From: Vibrio methylphosphonaticus
GTDB lineage: Bacteria; Pseudomonadota; Gammaproteobacteria; Enterobacterales; Vibrionaceae
Direction of reading: 5' to 3'
Assembly (NCBI RefSeq): GCF_023634655.1
Contig: NZ_JAMKMS010000011.1
Span: 62,001 to 126,000 of the forward strand
Length of the DNA: 64,000 nt
Below the pieces are notes generated by a model, which made no database searches, had not been told where the DNA came from, and saw only the letters and a program-made list of their open reading frames with translations. This document shows, in pieces, positions 55,685 through 64,000 of this stretch; position 1 is the stretch's first letter, and each line of letters starts with the position of its first letter. The position numbers were made by a program, and so were the translations under genes.

Positions 55685-55724
55685 GATAAAAAAAGCCCGT
55701 TAGTCAAACTAACGGGCTTTTTAT
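55685..55724. terminator. Bidirectional terminator between sapF and rluB
   Basis: AAAAAAAGCCCGTTAG / CTAACGGGCTTTTTAT hairpin serving the convergent sap operon and rluB. Confidence 0.92.
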
Positions 55725-55735
55725 AATTTGTCACT

Positions 55736-55771
55736 CTCTTAACGACTTAAGAACTCTTAACGACTTAAGAA
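55736..55771. repeat. Two perfect 18-bp copies near the rluB stop
   Basis: CTCTTAACGACTTAAGAA at 55736-55753 is repeated at 55754-55771, ending 17 bp before the rluB stop codon on its downstream side. Confidence 0.93.
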
Positions 55772-55788
55772 GTGGCTAGCGTCTGCTA

Positions 55789-56730
55789 TTAGCTACGACC
55801 CGTTTTGGCACGAGAACCCGCTTCGCCTGCACTCTTTTTGTTGCGACGTTGTTGGTTGCTGCGTCCTTTCGACGGTGTGCTCACACGCTCTTCGTGACGA
55901 CGTACCGCACGACGGATTTTTTGACTGCGAGAGCGCTCACGCTGACGAGAAGTGTTGGCGCTGTTCTGATCAAGAAGTGTTTCTTTCTCAGGCTTTAGCT
56001 CAACCAATTCACGCAAGTAGTTCACGTCTTTTAGCGTTAGTTCTGTCCAACCACCACGAGGCAGCTTTTTGTCTAAGTAGATATCACCGTAACGAACACG
56101 CTTCAGGCGGCTCACTGTTGTCTCTTGTGATTCCCACAAACGACGTACTTCACGGTTTCTACCTTCGTTAATCGCAACGTAGAAGGTGTGGTTCATACCT
56201 TCACCACCTGCGTACACAACATCTTCAAAACGAGCCATGCCGTCTTCAAGTTTTACGCCATGAACCAAGTTGCGAATTTTACTTTCAGTCACATCACCAA
56301 ACACACGAACGAGGTATTCACGTTCAACTTGGCGACTAGGGTGCATTAGGCGATTTGCCAGTTCACCATCGGTAGTAAACAACAAAAGACCAGATGTGTT
56401 TGCATCAAGACGACCAACTGAAATCCAGCGTGAACCGCGGATTTTTGGCAGGCGATCAAATACCGTACGACGACCTTCTGGATCGTGACGCGTACAAAGC
56501 TCACCTTCAGGCTTGTAATACGCCAATACACGACAAACCACTTCTTCTTGTGCTTTCGCCGATACAGTATGTCCGTCAATACGAATTATCGCACTGTCGT
56601 CTTCAAGGCGCTCACCCAATTTTGCAACCTGACCGTTGACACTCACTCGTCCTGACTTGATCAATGTTTCAAGTTCACGACGTGAGCCGTGGCCTGCGCG
56701 GGCAAGCACTTTTTGTAATTTTTCGCTCAT
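55789..56730 (-). CDS. rluB: 23S rRNA pseudouridine synthase B
   Basis: A 313-residue enzyme that makes pseudouridine 2605 in 23S rRNA. The N-terminal S4 RNA-binding domain ([31 protein letters not shown]) is followed by the catalytic motif [17 protein letters not shown] with Asp as nucleophile, and [13 protein letters not shown] Lys/Arg-rich tail (about 265-313) is typical of RluB. Gene order rluB-yciO-rnm next to trp matches E. coli. Confidence 0.95.
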   Translation of the reverse strand: MSEKLQKVLARAGHGSRRELETLIKSGRVSVNGQVAKLGERLEDDSAIIRIDGHTVSAKAQEEVVCRVLAYYKPEGELCTRHDPEGRRTVFDRLPKIRGSRWISVGRLDANTSGLLLFTTDGELANRLMHPSRQVEREYLVRVFGDVTESKIRNLVHGVKLEDGMARFEDVVYAGGEGMNHTFYVAINEGRNREVRRLWESQETTVSRLKRVRYGDIYLDKKLPRGGWTELTLKDVNYLRELVELKPEKETLLDQNSANTSRQRERSRSQKIRRAVRRHEERVSTPSKGRSNQQRRNKKSAGEAGSRAKTGRS

Positions 56731-56872
56731 CTACCTACCTATAATGTCGTCTTCACAGACGTCGAAACCAGATATTGCGATCGTCAAAATCGCGGTCGCG
56801 TATTATCGCAGAGAAACCGGTTAGAATCACCAAGTTTCTCAGGTTATTTCATCACATCATCTGGCTCGATGT

Positions 56873-57493
56873 TTATTCGAATGGTGCAGGATCGCCAGCA
56901 CCGACACGAAGAACTTTTGGCTCGTCATCACTAAAGTCAATAACGGTGGTCGGTTGTTCACCCAAGTAACCGCCGTTCAAAATAACGTCAACGGCATGTT
57001 CAAGTTTGTCACGAATATCTTCTGGATCCGACTCTGTTATGTCATTACCCGGAAGAATCAATGACGTAGACATCAGCGGCTCGCCTAATGCTTCAAGCAA
57101 ATCGAGGGCAATTCTATTATCCGGCACACGAATACCAATCGTCTTTCGCTTAGGATTCATTAAGCGACGCGGCACTTCTTTTGTTCCCTTGAAGATAAAA
57201 GTAAACGGCCCTGGCGTATTGTTTTTTAGCAAACGAAACGCCGTATTGTCGACTCGCGCATAAAGCGAAATTTCCGACAAATCACGGCACAAAAGTGTGA
57301 AATTATGTTTATCATCTAGACGACGAATCTGACAAATTCGCTCTAGTGCTTGTTTGTTTTCAAGCTGACAACCCAGTGCATACCCCGAATCTGTCGGGTA
57401 AATGATCACGCCCCCATTACGAATAATCGCGACAGCTTGACTGATCAAACGCGCTTGAGGGTTGTCTGGGTGTACGTAAAAAAATTGGCTCAT
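56873..57493 (-). CDS. yciO: YciO, Sua5/YrdC-family protein
   Basis: The start is set at 57493 (MSQFFYVHPD) with AAGGAA upstream; the ATG at 57544 is less likely. The 206-residue product has the YrdC fold (GGVIIYPTDSGYALGC, KRKTIGIRVPDN, STSLILPG), which binds RNA or nucleotides and in Sua5/TsaC makes threonylcarbamoyl-AMP. YciO itself is only partly characterised. It is 70 bp downstream of rnm. Confidence 0.93.
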   Translation of the reverse strand: MSQFFYVHPDNPQARLISQAVAIIRNGGVIIYPTDSGYALGCQLENKQALERICQIRRLDDKHNFTLLCRDLSEISLYARVDNTAFRLLKNNTPGPFTFIFKGTKEVPRRLMNPKRKTIGIRVPDNRIALDLLEALGEPLMSTSLILPGNDITESDPEDIRDKLEHAVDVILNGGYLGEQPTTVIDFSDDEPKVLRVGAGDPAPFE

Positions 57494-57563
57494 TGTTATT
57501 CCTTCAGCTAAATACTCTCGGCTCAACTTTCCTTGTTGATTCACATCAAGAGCTTAAATAATA

Positions 57564-58436
57564 CTATTTTTCGGCACTCTGGCTTTCGAGCGTTGTTGCC
57601 GTTTGTAATGATAGGCGATCCCAGACAGGTTCAACACCTGATGGCAGCCATAAGTTTCTACCCAGTTCCGTCCAAGGCGATTGATAATGAAAATCGGAAC
57701 CTTGAGAAGCTAATAGATTGTATTGTATCGCATAATCTGCAAGGTTGCGTCTTTCTTGCATACTTTGTTGTGGTAACGCTACTTCCATGGCGTCTCCACC
57801 AGCCTCAGAAAACGCAGCAAGTAATCGCTTTAACCACTTCGCCGTGAGTTGATATCGACCAGGATGTGCAAGCACTGCTACGCCACCTGCAGCGTGAATG
57901 GCATCGACGGCTTCACGCATTGTGCACCAATTTGGAGGTACATAACCGGTGTTGTTTCGCGTAAGGTATTTTTTAAATACCTGCTGCATATTCTTGGCGT
58001 AGCCATTTTCAACAATCCACTTGGCAAAGTGCGAGCGTGTAATTGGTGCACCGTCGGCTATCGCTTGAACCTCTTCTAACACGCCCGGACGTGTCGCTTT
58101 TTCTAAACGCTGTGCCATTAACTCAGCGCGTTCTGCTCGTCGTGCTTTTTGTGCGGCGATGAGGGATAAAAGCGCATCGTTATCGAGCGCCACGCCTAAG
58201 CCAACAATGTGAATGTCTTTATTTTGCCAAACGGTTGAGACTTCAATGCCATTCACAAGCTCAATCGGCAATTCACGCTCTTCGATCAGGCGTTGAGCTT
58301 CAGGCAACGCATCGAGCGTATCATGATCCGTAATCGCAATAATTTTCACGCTAAACTCAATCGCTCGCTCTAGAAGCGCTTCAACGGATAAGCGACCATC
58401 CGATGCTGTTGTGTGACTGTGTAGATCTATCTTCAT
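57564..58436 (-). CDS. rnm: RNase AM (YciV/TrpH), PHP-domain 5'-3' exoribonuclease
   Basis: A 290-residue PHP-domain metal-dependent enzyme that trims the 5' ends of rRNAs and degrades short RNAs. Metal-binding residues are in [28 protein letters not shown] and GSDFHYQSP. It is divergent from the trp operon, whose promoter starts within 20 bp. Confidence 0.94.
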   Translation of the reverse strand: MKIDLHSHTTASDGRLSVEALLERAIEFSVKIIAITDHDTLDALPEAQRLIEERELPIELVNGIEVSTVWQNKDIHIVGLGVALDNDALLSLIAAQKARRAERAELMAQRLEKATRPGVLEEVQAIADGAPITRSHFAKWIVENGYAKNMQQVFKKYLTRNNTGYVPPNWCTMREAVDAIHAAGGVAVLAHPGRYQLTAKWLKRLLAAFSEAGGDAMEVALPQQSMQERRNLADYAIQYNLLASQGSDFHYQSPWTELGRNLWLPSGVEPVWDRLSLQTATTLESQSAEK

Positions 58437-58453
58437 TTTATTTTTAATATCGG

Positions 58454-58488
58454 TTGACTTTCACACCCTGAACTAGTTAACTAGTACG
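58454..58488 (+). promoter_or_regulatory. trp promoter with TrpR operator
   Basis: -35 TTGACT (58454-58459), 17-bp spacer and -10 TTAACT (58477-58482). The -10 is embedded in the palindrome GAACTAGTTAACTAGTAC (about 58470-58487), which is the TrpR operator. Tryptophan-bound TrpR would block RNA polymerase here, as in E. coli. Confidence 0.93.
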
Positions 58489-58515
58489 CAGGTACAGAAT
58501 TAGAGTAATGCACGT

Positions 58516-58626
58516 ATGGTACAAGAAATTAACCCAATCCAAAAACCCCAAATCGGAGTTAAGCACTCTGCGGGTAATTGGTGGCGCACATGGAGCGATT
58601 CCAAGTGGGCTTTTTTACGTGCGTAA
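58516..58626 (+). CDS. trpL: trp leader peptide (36 aa, four Trp codons)
   Basis: ATG at 58516 opens a 36-codon frame ending TAA at 58624. Four Trp codons are clustered near its end (NWWRTWSDSKWAF). Stalling at them when charged tRNA-Trp is scarce would favour the antiterminator. A shorter frame from 58508 has only one Trp codon. The ribosome site is weak, and the leader is long compared with E. coli trpL (14 aa). Confidence 0.9.
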   Translation: MVQEINPIQKPQIGVKHSAGNWWRTWSDSKWAFLRA

Positions 58627-58682
58627 AAGATAAGTAGATTTAATACTAGCCCACTCAAATGAGTGGGCTTTTTTATTTTTTA
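58601..58682 (+). promoter_or_regulatory. trp attenuator
   Basis: The terminator stem AGCCCACTCA / TGAGTGGGCT (58648-58669) is followed by a T-rich run to 58681. AAGTGGGCT at 58602-58610, inside the leader coding region after the Trp codons, can pair with AGCCCACT at 58648 as the competing antiterminator. Confidence 0.92.
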
Positions 58683-58813
58683 GTTTAACTGATTAACTAT
58701 GCGGCAATTTGGACAGATTCAACGTTGGGCAAACGTTTTAATTGTGCGAGTATGGAGCACATAGTTTTCTGGGTAGATACTGCCAAAGCAGATTGATGAA
58801 GAGAGGAGGTTTT

Positions 58814-60379
58814 GTGAACAAAGCCATTACTATTCAAAAACAAGGTCGTTTAGAGGTTCTTTCATTACAAGTCCCTTACTCAAAAGACCCGACAGCACTT
58901 TTTCACACGCTTTGTGAAAACAAAACCGACAGCCTATTGCTTGAGTCAGCAGAGATTGACTCAAAACAAGATCTACAAAGCTTATTGATCGTTGATTCTG
59001 CCGTTCGTATTGTTTGTGACGAACACATCGTCCGCTATGAAGCGTTGACGACAAATGGCGAAAATTTATTAGCCATATTAGCGGGAAACTTATCTTCCGA
59101 CATTCATTACACACTTAGCAAGACCGAGCTAACGGTGCATTTTGAAATGCCCGATGATCAGCTTGATGAAGACTCTCGATTACGCGAAGCCTCATCGTTC
59201 GATGCCTTAAGATTAGTTCAACATAGCTTTGATGTAAGCGGACTAAACAAAAACGCGATTTTCATGGGTGGCTTATTCGCTTATGATCTCGTCGCTCAAT
59301 TTGAACCTTTAGGTGATGCGAAACAGTCTAATCGCTGCCCTGACTACGTTTTTTACGTCGCTGAAAGCTTGCTTGTTGTCGATCACCAGAAAGAGTCATG
59401 CGACCTACAAACCACTCTCTTCAATCATGACGACAACGAGCTTGCTCGTATTCGTGAACGCATTCAAGAGATCAGTCAGCAGTGCAACAACCTGAAAGCT
59501 CTGCCTACTGCGCAAGTGGTCAAAGACAATCAAGAAGTCGCCAGTGTCTCGGATGAAGACTTTTGCCAAACCGTCCGTGACTTAAAAGAATACGTCGTCC
59601 GCGGCGATATTTTCCAAGTTGTGCCTTCTCGACGTTTCACGCTTCCTTGTCCATCCCCTCTTGTGGCTTATAAAGAGCTAAAAAGAAGCAACCCAAGTCC
59701 TTACATGTTTTACATGCAAGACGAACTGTTTACGCTCTTTGGTGCTTCACCAGAAAGCGCCTTGAAATATTGCTCTCAAAGTAATCAAATCGAAATTTAC
59801 CCAATCGCTGGGACACGTCGCCGCGGTAAAAACCCGGATGGCTCTATCAACCAAGATCTAGACAGCCGTATGGAGTTAGAACTCCGTTGCGATATGAAAG
59901 AAAATGCTGAGCATATGATGCTAGTCGATTTGGCAAGAAATGACGTCGCTCGTATATCAGAGCCAGGCACCCGCCACGTTGCAAGCTTACTACAAACCGA
60001 CCGCTATAGCCATGTGATGCACTTAGTGTCGCGCGTGGTTGGTCAACTTCGCCTCGATCTTGACGCGCTTCATGGCTACCAAGCTTGTATGAACATGGGC
60101 ACCTTAACAGGCGCACCAAAAATTCGTGCCATGCAGCTCATTCGTCAGGTCGAAGGCCAGACTCGAGGGAGTTATGGCGGCGCGGTCGGTTACATGAATG
60201 GCATTGGTGATATGGACACCTGCATCGTCATTCGAGCGGCCTACGTAGAAGATGGTATCGCGCAAGTTCAAGCAGGAGCCGGCGTAGTATTTGATTCCGA
60301 TCCACAAGCTGAAGCTGACGAAACCCGTGGTAAAGCACAAGCCGTAATTTCCGCTATTAAAACCGCGCATCAGGGGTAG
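58814..60379 (+). CDS. trpE: Anthranilate synthase component I
   Basis: The start is assigned to GTG 58814 (VNKAITIQKQ), 4-9 nt after a perfect AGGAGG; the ATG at 58796 lies too close to that site. The 521-residue enzyme converts chorismate and ammonia to anthranilate. The feedback site LLLESAEID is near residue 35. The chorismate-binding block runs from GDIFQVVPSRRF through IAGTRRRGKN to GTLTGAPKIRAMQLI. Ammonia comes from TrpG, encoded 6 bp downstream. Confidence 0.96.
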   Translation: MNKAITIQKQGRLEVLSLQVPYSKDPTALFHTLCENKTDSLLLESAEIDSKQDLQSLLIVDSAVRIVCDEHIVRYEALTTNGENLLAILAGNLSSDIHYTLSKTELTVHFEMPDDQLDEDSRLREASSFDALRLVQHSFDVSGLNKNAIFMGGLFAYDLVAQFEPLGDAKQSNRCPDYVFYVAESLLVVDHQKESCDLQTTLFNHDDNELARIRERIQEISQQCNNLKALPTAQVVKDNQEVASVSDEDFCQTVRDLKEYVVRGDIFQVVPSRRFTLPCPSPLVAYKELKRSNPSPYMFYMQDELFTLFGASPESALKYCSQSNQIEIYPIAGTRRRGKNPDGSINQDLDSRMELELRCDMKENAEHMMLVDLARNDVARISEPGTRHVASLLQTDRYSHVMHLVSRVVGQLRLDLDALHGYQACMNMGTLTGAPKIRAMQLIRQVEGQTRGSYGGAVGYMNGIGDMDTCIVIRAAYVEDGIAQVQAGAGVVFDSDPQAEADETRGKAQAVISAIKTAHQG

Positions 60380-60385
60380 ACACGT

Positions 60386-61027
60386 ATGAGTAAGCAATCC
60401 AACACATCCGAACAAGCCAATACCTGTTCTACAAGCACAGCAAACATTGTCTTTGTCGATAACTTCGATTCATTCACATACAACCTTGTGGACCAATTTC
60501 GTAGTTTAGGGCACAACGTGACCATTTACCGCAATCATATTGCAGCGCAAACCATTGCTGACGCGGTGCTTAAATTAACCGATGCCGTGGTTGTTTTGTC
60601 TCCAGGTCCAGGCGCGCCATCAGAAGCAGGCTGCATGCCCGCTTTAATTCAACAACTCAAAGGCAAGGTACCGATGATTGGTATTTGTCTGGGTCACCAA
60701 GCTCTAGTGGAAGCCTATGGTGGCACAGTGGCAGGCGCAGGTGAGATTATCCATGGTAAAATCTCGATGATGGCACATGAAAATCATGCTATTTATCGCG
60801 GGCTGCCCTCGCCTCTCGCCATCGCACGTTATCACTCACTCGTGGCGACGCACGTGCCTGATAGCCTAACCATTACTGCCGAAGTGGATGGATTAGTGAT
60901 GTCAATTGCCAATGAACAAGACCGAGTTTGCGGTTTTCAGTTTCACCCAGAGTCCATTATGACAACCCATGGCGCTGCGCTACTCGGCAATGCTATCGAT
61001 TGGGCTAGAGCGGGTTCACTTCGCTAA
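60386..61027 (+). CDS. trpG: Anthranilate synthase component II (glutamine amidotransferase)
   Basis: A 213-residue class I amidotransferase. The catalytic Cys is in IGICLGHQALVE, and His-Glu in FQFHPESIMT. It is free-standing, unlike the TrpGD fusion of E. coli. About 20 Ser/Thr-rich residues precede the usual beginning (NIVFVDNFDSFTYNLVDQF), an unusual N-terminal extension; no later start codon fits. Confidence 0.95.
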   Translation: MSKQSNTSEQANTCSTSTANIVFVDNFDSFTYNLVDQFRSLGHNVTIYRNHIAAQTIADAVLKLTDAVVVLSPGPGAPSEAGCMPALIQQLKGKVPMIGICLGHQALVEAYGGTVAGAGEIIHGKISMMAHENHAIYRGLPSPLAIARYHSLVATHVPDSLTITAEVDGLVMSIANEQDRVCGFQFHPESIMTTHGAALLGNAIDWARAGSLR

Positions 61028-61061
61028 TTCAAATAACTCACAAATTTAAGGAATCGTAATT

Positions 61062-62060
61062 ATGGAAAATATCATCAACAAACTTTACGACCAGCTTTCG
61101 CTTAGCCAGCAAGAAAGCCAAGAGTTGTTTGACACCATTATCAAAGGTGAACTTGACCCTATTCTTATGGCCGCGGCATTAACGGCGCTAAAAATCAAAG
61201 GCGAAACACCAGACGAAATTGCTGGCGCGGCGAAAGCGTTACTTGCCAATGCCCAACCATTTCCACGACCAGACTATGATTTTGCTGATATTGTCGGCAC
61301 AGGCGGAGACGGATCCAATACGATCAATATCTCCACCACCGCCGCATTTGTTGCCGCGGCATGTGGCTTAAAAGTCGCAAAGCACGGCAATCGCGGTGTC
61401 TCGAGCAAATCGGGTTCATCTGATTTGCTTGACTCGTTTGGTATCAATCTCGCCATGAGCCCGGAAGATACACGCCAAGCCGTGGACGATTTAGGGGTAG
61501 CATTCTTATTTGCTCCGCAATATCACGGTGGGGTGAAGCACGCGATGCCTGTTCGCCAAACAATGAAAACACGCACGCTATTTAATATTCTAGGTCCACT
61601 CATCAACCCAGCTCGTCCCAACATTGAATTGATGGGCGTTTACGATGCGAAGCTGGTTCGCCCAATTGCAGAGACCATAGTACAAATGGGGATGAAACGT
61701 GCGGCAGTCGTCCACGGCAGCGGCCTTGATGAAGTGGCGATTCATGGCGACACTTTAGTGGCAGAAATAAAAGATGGCGTCATCACCGAGTACACCTTAA
61801 CGCCTGAAGATTTTGGCGTGAATCGACACCCTCTCGAAGCCATCAAAGGTGGCGAGCCGGAAGAGAATCGCGCCATCATTACCAATATGCTGACGGGTAA
61901 AGGAACCGAAGCCCAACTTGGCGCGGTTGCCGTTAACGTCGCACTACTCATGAAACTGTTTGGCTTTGAAGATTTAAAAGCAAACGCACAACAAGCTATC
62001 GACGCCATGAATTCTGGTAAGGCTTATGAGCTTGTAAAACAACTCGCAGCGCGCGGTTAA
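61062..62060 (+). CDS. trpD: Anthranilate phosphoribosyltransferase
   Basis: A 332-residue enzyme that transfers phosphoribose from PRPP to anthranilate. The PRPP site is GTGGDGSNTINIST and the anthranilate site KHGNRGVSSKSGSSD. Both lie in the usual places (about residues 79 and 107). AAGGA precedes the ATG. It lies 34 bp after trpG. Confidence 0.97.
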   Translation: MENIINKLYDQLSLSQQESQELFDTIIKGELDPILMAAALTALKIKGETPDEIAGAAKALLANAQPFPRPDYDFADIVGTGGDGSNTINISTTAAFVAAACGLKVAKHGNRGVSSKSGSSDLLDSFGINLAMSPEDTRQAVDDLGVAFLFAPQYHGGVKHAMPVRQTMKTRTLFNILGPLINPARPNIELMGVYDAKLVRPIAETIVQMGMKRAAVVHGSGLDEVAIHGDTLVAEIKDGVITEYTLTPEDFGVNRHPLEAIKGGEPEENRAIITNMLTGKGTEAQLGAVAVNVALLMKLFGFEDLKANAQQAIDAMNSGKAYELVKQLAARG

Positions 62061-62076
62061 GAAATAGGAACTAGCA

Positions 62077-63441
62077 ATGGAAACGGTACTAGCAAAAATC
62101 GTCGACGACAAACGAGTTTGGGTAGAAGCCCGCAAACAGTCACAGCCGCTTGAAAGTTTTAAGGCGCAATTAACGCCTTCAGATCGTTCTTTTTATGACG
62201 CCCTTTCAACGGGAAAAACCGCGTTCATTCTAGAGTGTAAAAAAGCGTCACCGTCTAAAGGGCTAATCAGAGACGACTTTGATTTAGACTATATCGCCTC
62301 GGTTTACAATAACCATGCGAGTGCGATCTCGGTGCTAACAGATGAGAAGTATTTCCAAGGTAACTTTGACTTTTTGCCACAAGTGCGTGGTCAAGTTAAG
62401 CAACCTGTTATCTGCAAAGATTTTATGGTGGATGCATACCAAGTCTACCTAGCTCGTCATTATCAAGCCGATGCAATTCTCTTAATGCTGTCCGTACTTA
62501 ATGATGACGAGTATCGTGAATTAGCGGCGGTTGCCGACTCACTTAGCCTCGGTATTCTTACTGAAGTCAGCAATGAAGAAGAGCTTGAGCGTGCCATTAA
62601 GCTACAAGCGAAAGTGGTTGGCATTAACAACCGTAACTTACGAGACTTATCGGTTAATTTAGATAGAACCAAAGAACTCGCACCTAAGCTACCTGCTGGG
62701 ACCATCACAATTTCTGAATCTGGTATCTACAATAACCAGCAAGTTCGTGACCTTTCAAACTACGCAACGGGCTTTTTAATTGGCAGTTCGTTGATGGCTG
62801 AAGACAATCTTGAGCTGGCGGTACGTAAAGTACTGCTTGGCGAAAACAAAGTCTGCGGATTGACCCACGCTGATGATGCAGCAAAAGCGTATCAAGCTGG
62901 CGCCGTTAAAGGTGGATTGATTTTTGTTGAAAAGTCCCCTCGTTATGTAGATTTTGAAGCGGCTCGAATGGTCATGAGTGGCGCGCCCCTTGAATATGTT
63001 GGCGTGTTCCAAAATCATAATGTAGACAGCGTAGCGCGTACGGCTAACGACTTAGGTCTATCTGCAGTTCAACTACATGGTAATGAAGACCAAGCCTACG
63101 TTGAGGCACTAAGAACACAGTTACAAGCTGATGTTGCTATTTGGAAAGCGCATGGGGTAAAAGACGCGCTACCTGATCTCACCGCAATCAGTGCAGACCG
63201 ACATTTACTTGATGCTCAGGTCGGTGAGCAAACTGGTGGAACGGGTCAACGCTTCGATTGGCAACTTCTCAATAATACCAACGACATTATGCTTGCCGGT
63301 GGTTTGTCTCCAGACAACATCAAGCAAGCCAGTAAATTGGGCTGTATCGGATTGGACCTAAACTCTGGCGTGGAATCTGCACCGGGTAAAAAAGACGCCG
63401 ATAAACTAAACCAAGCCTTTGCACTTTTAAGAGATTACTAA
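62077..63441 (+). CDS. trpC: Fused indole-3-glycerol phosphate synthase / PRA isomerase
   Basis: A 454-residue bifunctional protein. The N-terminal half (1-255) is TrpC: FILECKKASPSKG, VICKDFMVDAYQ, NNRNLRDLSVNL, ISESGI. The C-terminal half (about 257-454) is TrpF: KVCGLTHADDAAKA, VGVFQNH, AVQLHGNED, LLAGGLSPDN-type LAGGLSPDNI. It performs the two steps before tryptophan synthase. The fusion is as in enterobacteria and Vibrio. Confidence 0.96.
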   Translation: METVLAKIVDDKRVWVEARKQSQPLESFKAQLTPSDRSFYDALSTGKTAFILECKKASPSKGLIRDDFDLDYIASVYNNHASAISVLTDEKYFQGNFDFLPQVRGQVKQPVICKDFMVDAYQVYLARHYQADAILLMLSVLNDDEYRELAAVADSLSLGILTEVSNEEELERAIKLQAKVVGINNRNLRDLSVNLDRTKELAPKLPAGTITISESGIYNNQQVRDLSNYATGFLIGSSLMAEDNLELAVRKVLLGENKVCGLTHADDAAKAYQAGAVKGGLIFVEKSPRYVDFEAARMVMSGAPLEYVGVFQNHNVDSVARTANDLGLSAVQLHGNEDQAYVEALRTQLQADVAIWKAHGVKDALPDLTAISADRHLLDAQVGEQTGGTGQRFDWQLLNNTNDIMLAGGLSPDNIKQASKLGCIGLDLNSGVESAPGKKDADKLNQAFALLRDY

Positions 63442-63487
63442 CACTTGCTCACCAGCGAGTCACCAGAATTAACGAGAGGAAACAACC

Positions 63488-64000
63488 ATGGCGAAATTGG
63501 ATGCCTATTTTGGCGAATATGGTGGGCAGTTTGTACCACAAATTCTTGTACCTGCGCTTGACCAACTTGAACAAGCTTTCATCGATGCACAACAGGACGA
63601 CGAATTTCAGGCGGAATTCATGGGACTGCTGCAAGAATACGCGGGACGCCCAACGGCATTGACGCTAACCCGCAACTTAACGAAAGGGACAAAAACAAAA
63701 CTGTACCTAAAACGTGAAGATCTGTTGCACGGTGGCGCACATAAAACCAACCAAGTACTTGGTCAAGCATTGCTTGCCAAACGCATGGGTAAAAAAGAGA
63801 TCATTGCAGAAACTGGCGCAGGTCAACATGGCGTTGCCACCGCCCTAGCCTGTGCACTACTCGGACTAAAATGCCGTGTTTATATGGGTGCTAAAGACGT
63901 TGAGCGTCAAAACCCTAACGTATTCCGTATGCGTTTAATGGGCGCAGAAGTGATTCCAGTACACTCTGGTTCTGCCACGCTCAAAGACGCCTGTAACGAA
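63488..64000 (+). CDS. trpB: Tryptophan synthase beta subunit (3' end cut by window)
   Basis: The frame is open from the ATG at 63488 to the window edge, 171 codons of about 397. It starts [20 protein letters not shown]. The pyridoxal-phosphate Lys is in [15 protein letters not shown], and [17 protein letters not shown] follows. It combines indole and serine to tryptophan with TrpA, expected just beyond the window. GAGAGGA precedes the ATG. Confidence 0.96.
   Translation, partial: MAKLDAYFGEYGGQFVPQILVPALDQLEQAFIDAQQDDEFQAEFMGLLQEYAGRPTALTLTRNLTKGTKTKLYLKREDLLHGGAHKTNQVLGQALLAKRMGKKEIIAETGAGQHGVATALACALLGLKCRVYMGAKDVERQNPNVFRMRLMGAEVIPVHSGSATLKDACNE

Overview
The window looks like chromosome I of a Vibrio species. 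The predicted proteins resemble Vibrio/enterobacterial families throughout. The order of blocks (imelysin/di-haem iron locus, ribA, dbpA, gyrA, ubiG, nrdAB-yfaE; vexIJK, pspCBA/pspF, sapABCDF; rluB, yciO, rnm, trp operon) is familiar from Vibrio genomes. trpG is separate while trpC and trpF are fused, also as in Vibrio. Both window ends cut through genes: a sensor histidine kinase at the left and trpB at the right. I saw no tRNA, rRNA, IS element, phage or CRISPR array.

Layout. 1-5.3 kb (minus strand): a TRAP transporter operon (dctP, dctQ, dctM) followed by a Cache-domain sensor kinase, then a small basic winged-helix protein. 5.5-8.7 kb: a DUF2982 membrane protein, gloC and the L,D-transpeptidase ycbB. 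8.7-13.7 kb (minus): an iron locus, irpA - di-haem oxidoreductase - imelysin-like lipoprotein - DUF1513 protein, behind a good Fur box. 13.9-17.3 kb: ribA, a small ORF, a WbuC-type cupin and dbpA (TTG start). 17.4-25.6 kb: gyrA, ubiG and nrdA-nrdB-yfaE; the nrd promoter region carries a consensus DnaA box and two NrdR-like boxes exactly 32 bp apart. 25.7-29.6 kb: a fatty acid hydroxylase/DUF2804 pair, a small unknown protein and yfaY.

29.7-39.5 kb is the accessory region I find most interesting. It holds a NemR-like TetR regulator with a conserved switch cysteine and two minus-strand operons. One encodes a radical SAM sulfatase maturase, two membrane proteins and a Cys-type sulfatase. The other encodes an aldehyde dehydrogenase, an iron-type alcohol dehydrogenase, two small proteins and a Ser-type sulfatase. 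Closely related palindromes lie in front of the regulator and both operons. Together they suggest an electrophile-sensing regulon for using sulfate esters: periplasmic desulfation, then oxidation alcohol > aldehyde > acid.

39.7-42 kb: a GcvR-like ACT protein and two Tag-family glycosylases, separated by minisatellites. 42.1-50.2 kb: an RND efflux operon with two adaptor lipoproteins (vexIJK), then the phage-shock operon with a sigma-54 promoter and divergent pspF. 50.3-55.5 kb: sapABCDF. 55.8-58.4 kb: rluB, yciO, rnm. 58.45-64 kb: the trp operon with a TrpR operator, a 36-residue leader peptide with four Trp codons, an attenuator, then trpE, trpG, trpD, trpCF and trpB.

A theme across the window is short tandem duplications (7-26 bp units, 2-7 copies), mostly at or just downstream of stop codons. 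At least eight such loci are listed.
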